Assembly: GCA_032622095.1 (NCBI GenBank)
Contig: CP136061.1
Coordinates: 1,612,001-1,676,000 of the forward strand
DNA from: Siphonodentalium dalli
Lineage: Eukaryota > Mollusca > Scaphopoda > Gadilida > Siphonodentaliidae
Length of the DNA stretch: 64,000 nucleotides
Direction of reading: 5' to 3'
The stretch's first letter is position 1; every line of letters begins with the position of its first letter. The notes beneath the pieces are model-generated. The model was not told where the DNA came from and did no database searches. It worked only from the letters and a program-made list of their open reading frames with translations. The translations under genes were made by a program, and so were the position numbers. This document shows positions 12,610-24,577 of this stretch, one piece after another.

Positions 12610-13051
12610 AAGCATAAAATTCAGTCATTTCCTCGGTGTTTAACTTTCAGATGACTTTTTTACGACAAATAATTTGATTTGCAAACCACGTTACAATAAA
12701 GTAAATCAAATACACGGACATGAGTGAGTTCTATTTATATTTATGGGAAGCCAGGTTGGTACCATACGCAGGCCTATCTATCAGGTCCAGCACATCCTTC
12801 AAATTAATCGGAATCGTACCGACGAAATTCCGCTCTGTTACTATATTTAGAGGTGACATTATGGGAGTCTCCGCCCACTAACACTTGTTTATTAACCCAT
12901 ATGGTTTCATTGGACGGAAAATAATTTACGCAATCAATCAGATTACGGAATCCCGAGGACTTGGAAATGAGATAGCGATGTTATCCGTCAGACCTAATAT
13001 TCAATGTTGTAATGAATATTTAGGTATGAGTTTACTCAGACTGGATGTTAG

Positions 13052-13104
13052 CCAGTGCATTCTCGTATATATGAGAGACTCGCAAATATAAGAGAATGTA
13101 CTGG
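13052..13104. repeat. Short foldback related to an inverted-repeat element end
   Basis: CCAGTGCATTCTCGTATAT faces its near reverse complement ATATAAGAGAATGTACTGG across a loop of about 15 nt. The arm closely matches the inverted ends of the element at 45449-46147 (TATAAGAGAATGCATTGGC). It is probably two fused ends of the same element family, or a deletion derivative. Confidence 0.6.
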
Positions 13105-13187
13105 AACATTGTCTTTAATGCTGCACCAACATGGAAGGGTTAATTGGAGGAAATTTAACACCATGAATCACTGTTACATGTACCTAC

Positions 13188-13448
13188 ATTTAATTTTATC
13201 ATATACGTTCCTTTGGCGGTTCCACCAGAAGTCCCCAGTTCGAGAGCATGTAGCGTGGTTCCGTACACGTAACAGACCCTAGTCTTTACATTGAACGTAC
13301 TTCCAGTGCAATTACTATGATATAGACAAAGTTTGTAGCACCACAGGATGTTCGGCGCCGATATATTCAGAAAAGGTGTACCAACAGGTGTGATATCCTT
13401 GACAATTTCAGGGTATTTGCTTCCACATAGGTTTCCACGGACACACAT
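13188..13448 (-). pseudogene. PAN/apple-like exon, paralogue of the 10.4-kb gene, start codon lost
   Basis: The translation shares KYPEIVKD-TPVGTPFL, NIL-CYKLCLYHSNCTGSTF and GTYMIK with the exon at 10386-10691. The PAN cysteine spacing C-x3-C-x5-C-x11-C is kept, but the later Cys80 is replaced. Upstream, a signal-peptide-like DCARVLLLTIFVM is in frame, yet the codon matching the other gene's ATG is ATT and a TAG stands in frame nearby, so initiation could only use the internal ATG at 13448 and would shorten the signal. A donor-like GTAGGT follows AAATTAAAT at 13188. No second exon was found. It is best read as a decaying tandem paralogue, though an upstream exon could still supply a start. 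Confidence 0.6.
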
Positions 13449-14396
13449 AACAAAGATTGTGAGTAGCAGTACCCGTGCGCAATCAATCTTCCTTGTGTGT
13501 TCAATCGACTATAAGATGCGCTATGCTATGTTGTTCGTGACTGTTGATTTTTTATTGTGCATATCATATATACCTGATATATGGCATTGTGTTCTCATGG
13601 GAGGCCCGCGGATACAGTGTTGTCGCATACTTATCGTAGTTCATAGATGTGTGAAGTCACGTCGGCATTGGGGATTCATGGACGCTTTCTCATGTGTTTC
13701 TGTTAAATGAATATTTCAGACAACTATATCTATTATATATTTTGAAAGATCTGTGTGTGTATGTGTTTGTTTGTGTGTGTGTTTGTTTGTGTGTGTGTTT
13801 GAAATCGATGGACTCCAAAACGACTAAGCAAATTTCGATGAAATTTGGTATTTTAGGGTATTTTCGGCCGGAGACGAACATAGGCATATTTATTTGTCCG
13901 TGCGAGGTCAACTTTTCACGTGCGGAGGTCAAATCTATTTTTACGCCGTTTTTGCGCTAATATATTTCAGTTCGGTGCTCACAAATCGATTCGATATAGC
14001 GCGAATAATAAATTGCCAGTCATATCATTTGCACGGTTAGAATCTGTGTGGCTTCATCTTTCCAACGATATATAATATGTATGTATCCGTTTTAGTTATC
14101 TGCCTCAATTATTAGGTACAAGTGGTACGATGCTTTTATCAGGATAAAATCAATGCGTAAATTCTATGACGTCGTCAGAGGTCATAAAGTTAGATTACGT
14201 TAACTCTCACCCTGCCGATGCATTTGACTGTGTCGCGTTAACTCATCACCGGCCGAGGTATCCGCAAATGACATTGGGCTATATATCTCGGAAACGGGTG
14301 TAGCTATCGACTTGAAATTTGGTATGTGAATGTATCTTGCCCCGGATACGAATTTTATCGGGTCGCCGAGCACGTGCGACGCCAGCTTCGCGCATG

Positions 14397-17300
14397 CGCA
14401 GACGAGATCTCGGAAACGGGTTGAGATATTGACTTTAAATTTGGTATGTGAATGTATCTTGCCCCGGATACGAATTTTATCGGGTCGCCGAGCACGTGCG
14501 ACACCAGCTTCGCGCATGCGCAGACCAGATCTAGGAAACGGGTGGAGCAATCGACTTGAAATTTGGTTTTTTAATAGCCCGGACGAAGTCGGGTCACCTT
14601 CTAGTCTATTATATATTTTGGAAGATCTGTTTGTGTGTTTGTGTGTGTGTTTGTGTGTAATCGATGGACTCGAAAATGGCCCAGCCGATTTCGATGAAAC
14701 TTGGTATGTGGGGGTATTTTCGGGCCAGGAGCAACATAGACCTATTAATTTGTCCGTGCGACGTCAACTTTTCACGTGCCGAGGTCAAATCTGTTTTTAC
14801 GCCGTTTTGCGCTAATATATTTCAGTTCGGTGCTTACAAATCGATTCGAAACAGCGCGAATAATAACATGCCAGTCATAATAATGACACTATGAGAATCT
14901 TTCGTGTTTCCTCTTTCCAACGATATATAATATGTATGTATCCGTTTTAGTTATCTGCCTCAATTATTAAGAAGAAGTGGTACGATCTTCTATCAGGGTA
15001 AAAACAATGCGTAACTTCTATGACGTCGTTAGAGGTCATAAAGTTAGATCACGTTAACTCTTCTCCGGCCGATGCATTTGACTGTTTCAGACGTCTTGGC
15101 GATATCTCGGGCACCGATGGTAATTTATCTTTACGTTGAAACTTGATAATTAATGAGCGTGTGTATATGAGGCGCGTTTATATACTTCAGTGGAAATCAA
15201 ATCGGGTTAAACTGGCGGATTTTTTCGGACGAAATTTGATGCATAGGGTATCTCGGTATCCGCTGGGCCGATTTCCCGGTATCCGCTGGGCCGATTTCCA
15301 CCATTTTTGGGGTGTTGGTCCACCTGACCTTGACCTTCAAAATGGTCAATTCAAGGTCAAATCGGGTAAAACCGGATGGATTTCGACGGGTACTTTTGTC
15401 GGGTACTTTTGTTCGGGCACTGTGTTTTGGACGGGTCAAATCGTGACCCCACTTGACCTTGGCCTTCAAAATAGACAATTCAAGGTCAAAGCCCGGACGA
15501 AGTCGGGTCACCTTCTAGTAGTATATATATCGTCAGAAAATGTGCATTGCATATCTCATATATATTTTGAAGACCTCTGTTTGTTTGTTTGTCTGTCTGT
15601 CTGTCTGTATGTTTGTCTGTCATTAATACAAATCTACGATTCTCGACCGATCGGGACGAAACTTGGTACGTGAGTGTAGTTTGACCAGGCGGTCGTCGTT
15701 GTCATATTGGCGAGCCCGTGTGGAGCCCGCTTCGCGCATGCGCAGACGAGATATCGGAAACGGGTGGAGCTATCGACTTGAAATTTGCTATGTGAATGTA
15801 TCTTGCCCCGGATGCGAATTTTATCGGGTCGCCGAGCCCGTGCGGCGCCCACTTCGCGCATGCGCAGACGAGATCTCGGAAACGGGTGTAGCTATCGACT
15901 TGAAATTTGGTTTTTGAATAGCTATCGACTTCAAATTTGATTTTTTGAATAGCCCGGACAACGTCGGGCTCATCGGCTAGTCTATTATATATTTTGGAAG
16001 ATCTGTTTGTGTGTTTGTGTGTGTGTTTGTGTGTAATCGATGGACTCGAAAATGGCCCAGCCGATTTTCGATGAAACTTGGTATGTGGGGGTATTTTCGG
16101 GCCAGGAGCAACATAGACCTATTAATTTGTCCGTGCGACGTCAACTTTTCACGTGCCGAGGTCAAATCTGTTTTTACGCCGTTTTGCGCTAATATATTTC
16201 AGTTCGGTGCTTACAAATCGATTCGAAACAGCGCGAATAATAACATGCCAGTCATAATAATGACACTATGAGAATCTTTCGTGTTTCCTCTTTCCAACGA
16301 TATATAATATGTATGTATCCGTTTTAGTTATCTGCCTCAATTATTAAGAAGAAGTGGTACGATCTTCTATCAGGGTAAAAACAATGCGTAACTTCTATGA
16401 CGTCGTTAGAGGTCATAAAGTTAGATCACGTTAACTCTTCTCCGGCCGATGCATTTGACTGTTTCAGACGTCTTGGCGATATCTCGGGCACCGATGGTAA
16501 TTTATCTTTACGTTGAAACTTGATAATTAATGAGCGTGTGTATATGAGGCGCGTTTATATACTTCAGTGGAAATCAAATCGGGTTAAACTGGCGGATTTT
16601 TTCGGACGAAATTTGATGCATAGGGTATCTCGGTATCCGCTGGGCCGATTTCCCGGTATCCGCTGGGCCGATTTCCACCATTTTTGGGGTGTTGGTCCAC
16701 CTGACCTTGACCTTCAAAATGGTCAATTCAAGGTCAAATCGGGTAAAACCGGATGGATTTCGACGGGTACTTTTGTCGGGTACTTTTGTTCGGGCACTGT
16801 GCGCAGACGAGATCTCGGAAACGGGTTGAGATATTGACTTTAAATTTGGTATGTGAATGTATCTTGCCCCGGATACGAATTTTATCGGGTCGCCGAGCAC
16901 GTGCGACACCAGCTTCGCGCATGCGCAGACCAGATCTAGGAAACGGGTGGAGCAATCGACTTGAAATTTGGTTTTTTAATAGCCCGGACGAAGTCGGGTC
17001 ACCTTCTAGTCTATTATATATTTTGGAAGATCTGTTTGTGTGTTTGTGTGTGTGTTTGTGTGTAATCGATGGACTCGAAAATGGCCCAGCCGATTTCGAT
17101 GAAACTTGGTATGTGGGGGTATTTTCGGGCCAGGAGCAACATAGACCTATTAATTTGTCCGTGCGACGTCAACTTTTCACGTGCCGAGGTCAAATCTGTT
17201 TTTACGCCGTTTTGCGCTAATATATTTCAGTTCGGTGCTTACAAATCGATTCGAAACAGCGCGAATAATAACATGCCAGTCATAATAATGACACTATGAG

Positions 17301-19206
17301 AATCTTTCGTGTTTCCTCTTTCCAACGATATATAATATGTATGTATCCGTTTTAGTTATCTGCCTCAATTATTAAGAAGAAGTGGTACGATCTTCTATCA
17401 GGGTAAAAACAATGCGTAACTTCTATGACGTCGTTAGAGGTCATAAAGTTAGATCACGTTAACTCTTCTCCGGCCGATGCATTTGACTGTTTCAGACGTC
17501 TTGGCGATATCTCGGGCACCGATGGTAATTTATCTTTACGTTGAAACTTGATAATTAATGAGCGTGTGTATATGAGGCGCGTTTATATACTTCAGTGGAA
17601 ATCAAATCGGGTTAAACTGGCGGATTTTTTCGGACGAAATTTGATGCATAGGGTATCTCGGTATCCGCTGGGCCGATTTCCCGGTATCCGCTGGGCCGAT
17701 TTCCACCATTTTTGGGGTGTTGGTCCACCTGACCTTGACCTTCAAAATGGTCAATTCAAGGTAAAATCGGGTAAAACCGGATGGATTTCGACGGGTACTT
17801 TTGTCGGGTACTTTTGTTCGGGCACTGTGTTTTGGACGGGTCAAATCGTGACCCCACTTGACCTTGGCCTTCAAAATAGACAATTCAAGGTCAAAGCCCG
17901 GACGAAGTCGGGTCACCTTCTAGTAGTATATATATCGTCAGAAAATGTGCATTGCATATCTCATATATATTTTGAAGACCTCTGTTTGTTTGTTTGTCTG
18001 TCTGTCTGTCTGTATGTTTGTCTGTCATTAATACAAATCTACGATTCTCGACCGATCGGGACGAAACTTGGTACGTGAGTGTAGTTTGACCAGGCGGTCG
18101 TCGTTGTCATATTGGCGAGCCCGTGTGGAGCCCGCTTCGCGCATGCGCAGACGAGATATCGGAAACGGGTGGAGCTATCGACTTGAAATTTGCTATGTGA
18201 ATGTATCTTGCCCCGGATGCGAATTTTATCGGGTCGCCGAGCCCGTGCGGCGCCCACTTCGCGCATGCGCAGACGAGATCTCGGAAACGGGTGTAGCTAT
18301 CGACTTGAAATTTGGTTTTTGAATAGCTATCGACTTCAAATTTGATTTTTTGAATAGCCCGGACAACGTCGGGCTCATCGGCTAGTCTATTATATATTTT
18401 GGAAGATCTGTTTGTGTGTTTGTGTGTGTGTTTGTGTGTAATCGATGGACTCGAAAATGGCCCAGCCGATTTTCGATGAAACTTGGTATGTGGGGGTATT
18501 TTCGGGCCAGGAGCAACATAGACCTATTAATTTGTCCGTGCGACGTCAACTTTTCACGTGCCGAGGTCAAATCTGTTTTTACGCCGTTTTGCGCTAATAT
18601 ATTTCAGTTCGGTGCTTACAAATCGATTCGAAACAGCGCGAATAATAACATGCCAGTCATAATAATGACACTATGAGAATCTTTCGTGTTTCCTCTTTCC
18701 AACGATATATAATATGTATGTATCCGTTTTAGTTATCTGCCTCAATTATTAAGAAGAAGTGGTACGATCTTCTATCAGGGTAAAAACAATGCGTAACTTC
18801 TATGACGTCGTTAGAGGTCATAAAGTTAGATCACGTTAACTCTTCTCCGGCCGATGCATTTGACTGTTTCAGACGTCTTGGCGATATCTCGGGCACCGAT
18901 GGTAATTTATCTTTACGTTGAAACTTGATAATTAATGAGCGTGTGTATATGAGGCGCGTTTATATACTTCAGTGGAAATCAAATCGGGTTAAACTGGCGG
19001 ATTTTTTCGGACGAAATTTGATGCATAGGGTATCTCGGTATCCGCTGGGCCGATTTCCCGGTATCCGCTGGGCCGATTTCCACCATTTTTGGGGTGTTGG
19101 TCCACCTGACCTTGACCTTCAAAATGGTCAATTCAAGGTCAAATCGGGTAAAACCGGATGGATTTCGACGGGTACTTTTGTCGGGTACTTTTGTTCGGGC
19201 ACTGTG
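14397..19206. repeat. Near-identical 2405-bp tandem duplication within the Helitron array
   Basis: Copy 1 is 14397-16801 and copy 2 is 16802-19206. Reading-frame comparison shows a single obvious substitution (C at 15358, A at 17763). At the novel junction the element interior (...GGGCACTG) is joined to CGCAGACGAGATCTCGG of an older unit, with only TG shared at the breakpoint. This argues for microhomology-mediated or replication-slippage duplication rather than homologous exchange between units. The near identity means either a very recent event or an assembly duplication. Confidence 0.9.
15554..15980 (+). mobile_element. Short Helitron-like unit with GTCT microsatellite (type B)
   Basis: This 427-bp unit starts TCTCATATATATTTTGAAGA after host A, carries (TTTG/TCTG)n at about 15579-15620 and ends with the GCCCGGACAACGTCGGGC hairpin and CTAG. 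It is separated from the unit before by 35 bp that belong to neither. A copy lies at 17959-18385. It shares its 3' portion (TATCGACTTGAAATTTG, NRF-1-like boxes) with the 3' end of the 13729-14604 unit but lacks the middle. Confidence 0.75.
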
Positions 19207-19299
19207 TTTTGGACGGGTCAAATCGTGACCCCACTTGACCTTGGCCTTCAAAATAGACAATTCAAGGTCAAAGCCCGGACGAAGTCGGGTCACCTTCTA

Positions 19300-19301
<2 letters not shown>

Positions 19302-19389
<88 letters not shown>
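19302..19389. repeat. (TA)n microsatellite
   Basis: About 88 bp of TA dinucleotides interrupted once by TAGCTA, directly after the 3' end of the Helitron-like array. Helitron targets are AT, and the array appears to have landed in, or next to, this tract. Confidence 0.95.
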
Positions 19390-19392
<3 letters not shown>

Positions 19393-21769
19393 GTTAGTAG
19401 GGCTGTGGTCAATTGATCATTCAATAATGCATCAACATTACATCTTTGTTTTCATTACTTGTTATATATATAAACACATGCATTAAATTGGTCTCTTGTG
19501 AGTTTTTGGATTTTGATTGATATTGCTCTCTGATTGACTGCTATAATGCGTGCCTCATCATTTATAATTTGTGTGTAGGTCTACTGACTACTGTGACATA
19601 TGTCAATGGCTATACTGCATGTTTGCCTCAGACGAAATAACATATGTGAAGAATGAATGAATCAAGCAGAATTCAACAAAGATCAAATACCTAGAATTCT
19701 CAACCTGAATAATTGTCATGCCGGTACATGTATTTTAGTGAACGTTTTAACTCTGTGTAACCTCAATTTGACCAATGATCAATTGCATGTGTAGTCGTGT
19801 GCATACAATTTGATTGTCTATCAATTGGGAATTCGAGCAAGCCTTGTTTCATATAAAACAATGGAACCTTATTCGTAAAATTATGATACTGAATCTCCCT
19901 CCGCCGAGCATTGGTCCTTAAAACCACATAACGGTGATCGGTAATGAACAGCGAAAAAACAAAACAATGGTCTGACCTTTATTAGTTATATACGGTATCG
20001 GTGTTAATTAAAGGGTGTTGAATGGTAACAACAAACCACGGTCTGATAGTTTCTGGTTACAGTCTGTCAGTTACCCAAACGGTTTTGTACCAATGAATAA
20101 TTATGCTACAGCCTAACCGTCAACAGTTGGCTGTCATGCACGTTTCGCGGTCTGACACCGTTAAACTGACGGGTATATTTTAACAGTATGTGGTGGGTCT
20201 ATACTACTTATGAATCTCTTTATGTTGGTATCGTATAGTAGGGAATATGACCATAATTCATGTTGTTAGCCAAACTGCATGGTCCCTCTTCGGGATTCAT
20301 TGTCAGTGGTTTGTCAAATAGGGTGGTGCTGTATATTGCTTTTTCAGCTGATATAATTTATCGTGATAGTAAGAGACATATGTTTTGTTCTGATGTGTGC
20401 CAAATACATATTACTACCACGATCAATACTGTATAAATATATGATGTATTTGACTGTAATCCCACATTTATACCGTATCCACATTGGGTCAACTTAGCTT
20501 TTATTCACCACTATTATATATATCTTTAATACCGCCTCTGTTGAGATTATATACACTATACATTTATAAGGAAAACAATATATATATATACTCAAATATG
20601 GCGAAAAATGGCAAGAGAATCACATGCCAGGGGCACATTGCGTTAGACACGAGTGCCCTACATTGGGTTGCACTCGTGTATAGAAAAAAACACAGCGGGA
20701 TCAACGACCAGTCCCCGTAGTTAGTGTCCGATAGTACATAAGATAGTATGGTAGATATAGTTTGATGTGTTCCCGGATCTGGGATAATCTTCCATTCCCC
20801 GTTGTCTGTATTAATAGGGTTAATATAATGATAAGCACAATGTGCAGGAGATATACAAATAATACGATGAATATGAGCGTACACACATAAATAACAAGAT
20901 CATACCCTAATTGCTGATGACTGGTTGCACTCACTGTACAACACAGGTATGAGTAAAAGAATAGAACAATCCAGTAACAGCAGTGTGATATACGCTATAG
21001 TGAACGTATATATCACGTGGATATAATGACACATCATACCGTATATGGACACATGATACCACCAACACTAGAAAATAACTACCCGTTCTCGGGAGCGAGG
21101 ACTTCACTTCTCCTGGAACCTTGCTACCCTCAACATCTCTATATAACCTGTATACATAGTGCTTACCGGCAGAGACTTATACAAATATAAAGTTATCAAA
21201 TCTTCTGGACGTTTCATTTGTTTCCGTACGCGTCCAGTCTACCTTCACCACTAGACACTATGGGACATTAGAACAATCCCCTATATATGCATTCACAATA
21301 GGCCGTACTTTCTAGAAGTAGCGCCCTGAAATTCTCTTGTGAGAGGGATTGCAGACGATCGAAAGCCCGGATCCTGAATATGTCAATGATTCTCTCCCAG
21401 AAGATATCGCATAATACGCATATAGATGTATTGTAAATCCAGCATTGCAGGATAATACCACGTGAGTAGTCTAATTGTGCTAGAATGAGCCACATTGACC
21501 ACGACACGATCTATTTGGATAAGTGGTTTTATTCAGCAGAATATTGAATATTATAAGATGGAATGTGATAATACCGATAGAACCATCGTTGTACGGTAAT
21601 CACAAGGACATATACCCGCGCCATTTGCGGCGACAATCAGGACCCAAAACTGAATGATAGAAGATAGTTTCGTATATCACGAAAAACAGGCTTGTTGGGC
21701 GATATTGATGGATTAAAATGTCAGATTTCTGCAATGTCACCGACACACCGTGTTTGGGGGAGGTGGAGA
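19390..21769. other. No supported gene
   Basis: AT-rich unique-looking sequence. The word GGTCTGA recurs several times at 19970-20155 without a fixed period. A 10-bp stem (ACACGAGTGC/GCACTCGTGT) with a 13-nt loop lies at about 20647-20679. Overlapping ORFs on both strands at 20484-20934 show no domain and are treated as chance. Confidence 0.4.
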
Positions 21770-22065
21770 CAGTTGGCTTGTGTGTGTCCCACTCCTCGCC
21801 AACTTTAGCCAAAAGTTGGAATTTCCGACAGAATATAGGTTAAAATTGACCAATACTTTGAGTTTCCAACCAATATTGTGAACATTTATGTTTTTAAACC
21901 ACAGCTCGAGTATTGACTTACTTCATGTGAATATTGTTGGACTAAAATGTCAATCAGTTTGAAATTATCCAACAATATGGGGGTGTTGGGTTGGAACTCT
22001 TCAACAGTTGGGAAGCTTGAGACACAGGCAACAGAGAACCACAAGCCACGTCCCTAATCGTGCGA
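21770..22065 (+). repeat. GTTGGAAATTTC repeat family, copy 2
   Basis: Shares with 28100-28380 the order CCAACTTT-G-CAAAA, GTTGGAATTTCC, GGTTAAAATTG, TTGGACTAAAATGTCATCAG-like and GGGAAGCTTGAG blocks. It ends GCCACGTCCCTAAT near 22058, the reverse complement of the family's CAGGGACGTG start. Confidence 0.6.
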
Positions 22066-24127
22066 GTTGTCGTCAACATGTTCGCTGTGTGTAAATATAG
22101 TTCGGTGCTCCCCCCAATGGATGCGGTGAGGAAACTCTCGGATAGAACTGTGCTCTGATTTATCAATAGCATATAGTCAAGAGGGTGGTAGAAAAATGGT
22201 CCAGATATTTAGGCGCTGGTGGGATGGTCAACATCAGCTCAAACATCGTTTTTTTCTGCAAGCTGAATTATTTTCCCCTCATGCCTATTTTATTTTTTTA
22301 AAATTATCATAAATTTTGACCCAGAAATGGCAATAAGCATTGTATACTGAAGTATATACTACATATAATGCCACATACCAACATAGTGTTTTGTATAGGA
22401 GTGAGGTATCACTTCGGAACCCACACCTAACCCCTCTGCTGGATGCAGATAATTCACCACTGTACAAATTGTGACCCGAACAAACATTGTCACTACCTGC
22501 TGCGTATCATAAAAAAAATATATATATATAAAACTAGGTACATCATATTCACATCGTGCTAATCGAAATTAAAACTGGAAACTGACATATGAATAACATA
22601 CTCATGTATTCAATTCAATCAACTTGTATGATGTTCTATACCGCACTTCATTTATGATGTTCCGCACCATGCAGAGAAGGAAGTCACACAAGGGTACTCA
22701 AGTTCACATCAAAGGTTCACGTCCATGTGTAAATGTATATTAGCCAAGAGTTAAATTTCATTCTATTGTACTCAAAGTATGTCTTTTGTGTGACCTGACT
22801 ACATGTGCTACATAGGCACAATAAAGAGGCACATCGACCTCCAGATGGGAAAGCACACACGTGTGCCACACATAATACATTCTGATCATATTTCTACGGA
22901 TGTTTAGGGTTAACATAGGATCGTTACAATATTATCTGATGACTCTTAAAAGGGCCATAATTGCATAATTTGTAGCGATATATGTATATTCGATAAGATG
23001 ATTCGGTTTTATTGTTGCGTAACGGTCTACTCGAGTGGGAACGAGTCATAAAGTCTGTAAAATAAACATGATGTTAACAAATCGTTGATACGCCGTAGCA
23101 TGTCGTCCTGCGTGTGTGGTCTATATACAAACCCCAAGCATGTTAATACTAAACGAATATCCGTTATCTGCATGCATACGAACGACATCGCTCGCGTGCG
23201 TGTGATCGAGACATCGCGTTATCATTCATTCACCTTTTTGAGATCGCAGATCTGAATTCTGAGATGGATGTTCAATTAATTTCAATTGAAATACATTCAT
23301 AATAGATATGTACACAATATTTAGAATATGTTATGGATTCATATTTCAGATGACATTCGCAGTCCAATTGATCAGTCTCAGATACACATAAAAACACCCG
23401 AAAACGCATCAAAACTCCTTAAGTGATATGCATATTTACTGCACAGATGCTCGGCGTTTCGTAACATCTTCATCTGTGGCGTTAACATCTTTCTGGGCCG
23501 ACAGTGGTCCATCCATATCGCGCGTATATTGAGAACGACACTAAGTTTTAAAATACTGTTCAACCCTATGCTTCATTGACAGATTCAACTATATACCGGC
23601 ATTTGTGTTGGCAGCGTGGACGTCCAGGAACTATACTAGTGGGTGGTTGTTCTCGAAAATTTGAGTGAGAAAAAGTAAAAACACTATTGAAAAAATTCGC
23701 CAAAAAATATTAAATGGTTGATCTGGGAAAACTGATTGACATCGCGTGGATAAATACTCCTGCTTCATGTGGACATACACATGCGTTGTTCGTTGTCTGT
23801 TTTACGATGAGAAACAAACATATCCCCATATCATATACGTGAAAATGACTTTCACATATTCTCGGTTTTGGCGATACCCTCGGTTTTGGCGATACCACGT
23901 ACACGGGGGTGTTGATGATTTGGTAAGAGAATTGAGGACATTAAGAACATTTTAAAATGTGCAACGACTGTGACCTCAGTACATTTCTGGAGTTTCAATG
24001 TTTATAAATGTAGGTTCGCAGTCAGGACCAGTAAGAAAAGTAAGGTGTGACTTTAAGGTATCGAACAAGTTGATAAACACATAAAACATAAACAATATGC
24101 ATTTAAAAATAAAAAACACTTCGCTGT
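22066..24127. other. No supported gene; small duplications
   Basis: A 19-bp direct duplication, CTCGGTTTTGGCGATACC, sits at about 23861-23897. Short ORFs only. No element ends recognised. Confidence 0.4.
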
Positions 24128-24577
24128 TATGGCAAGCCAAACCGCTATTTAATATTAATTTTACTTAAGTAAAATTAAATGACTCTTTATTTTACTTAAG
24201 TGAAATAAAATCATATTTTATTTTACTTAAGTAAAATAACGGTCATTTTTGATTTCACTTAAGTAAAAACAATTTTACTTAAGTAAAGATATCAATCTTT
24301 TAACTTAAGTACAATTCTTTTTTACTTAAGTAAAATAAAAACGGGCGTAATATAATGGTCATTTTATTTCACTTAGTAAAATTAGTGTGCTTTTTAATTT
24401 TACTTAAGTAAAATAAAACCATGTAGATGGCGCTTTATTTCACTTAAGTAAAATAAAATGACACTTTATTTCACTAAAGTCATATAAAATGTCATTTTAT
24501 TTCACTTAAGTGAAATAAAGTGCCATTTTATTTTACTTAAGTAAAATTAATATTAAATAGCGGTTTGGCTTGCCATA
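24128..24577. mobile_element. 450-bp inverted-repeat element packed with CTTAAG palindromes
   Basis: Perfect 48-bp terminal inverted repeats (24128-24175 and 24530-24577) start TATGGCAAGCCAAACCGCTA and run into ATTTTACTTAAGTAAAAT. The element is flanked by a 6-bp direct repeat CGCTGT (24122-24127, 24578-24583), a likely target duplication. Inside, the 18-bp palindrome ATTTTACTTAAGTAAAAT occurs about 13 times, sometimes with G or C replacing A or T (TTTCACTTAAGTGAAA), separated by 10-25 bp. It encodes nothing. It is a miniature transposon whose superfamily I cannot name; 6-bp duplications are uncommon. Confidence 0.85.

Larger units (their letters stand above)
13729..19300 (+). mobile_element. 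Head-to-tail array of short Helitron-like elements
   Basis: Seven units follow one another. Units start TCTATTATATATTTTG or TCTCATATATATTTTG and end in a hairpin (CCCGGACGAAGTCGGG or GCCCGGACAACGTCGGGC) followed by CTAG. TC starts, a 3' hairpin and a CTAG (CTRR) end, with host A on the left (13728) and T on the right (19301), are Helitron hallmarks. Units: 13729-14604 (oldest, most diverged), 14605-15518, 15554-15980, 15981-17009 (chimeric), 17010-17923, 17959-18385, 18386-19300. Each has a GT-rich or GTCT microsatellite near its 5' end, as in DINE-1-like non-autonomous Helitrons and molluscan pearl-type elements. No Rep or helicase is encoded. ORFs up to 176 aa inside are antisense-overlapping and repeat-derived. 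Confidence 0.82.

Noticed and set aside
15143-15673. 176-aa plus ORF (repeated at 17548-18078 and partly at 16520 and 18925)
   Set aside because: It lies wholly in Helitron-like repeat sequence, is open on the opposite strand too, and crosses the 3' hairpin and into the next unit; its recurrence is explained by the repeat.
20484-20934. Overlapping ORFs on both strands (78-106 aa)
   Set aside because: Low-complexity (TA)n and hydrophobic content, no domain, no splice context.
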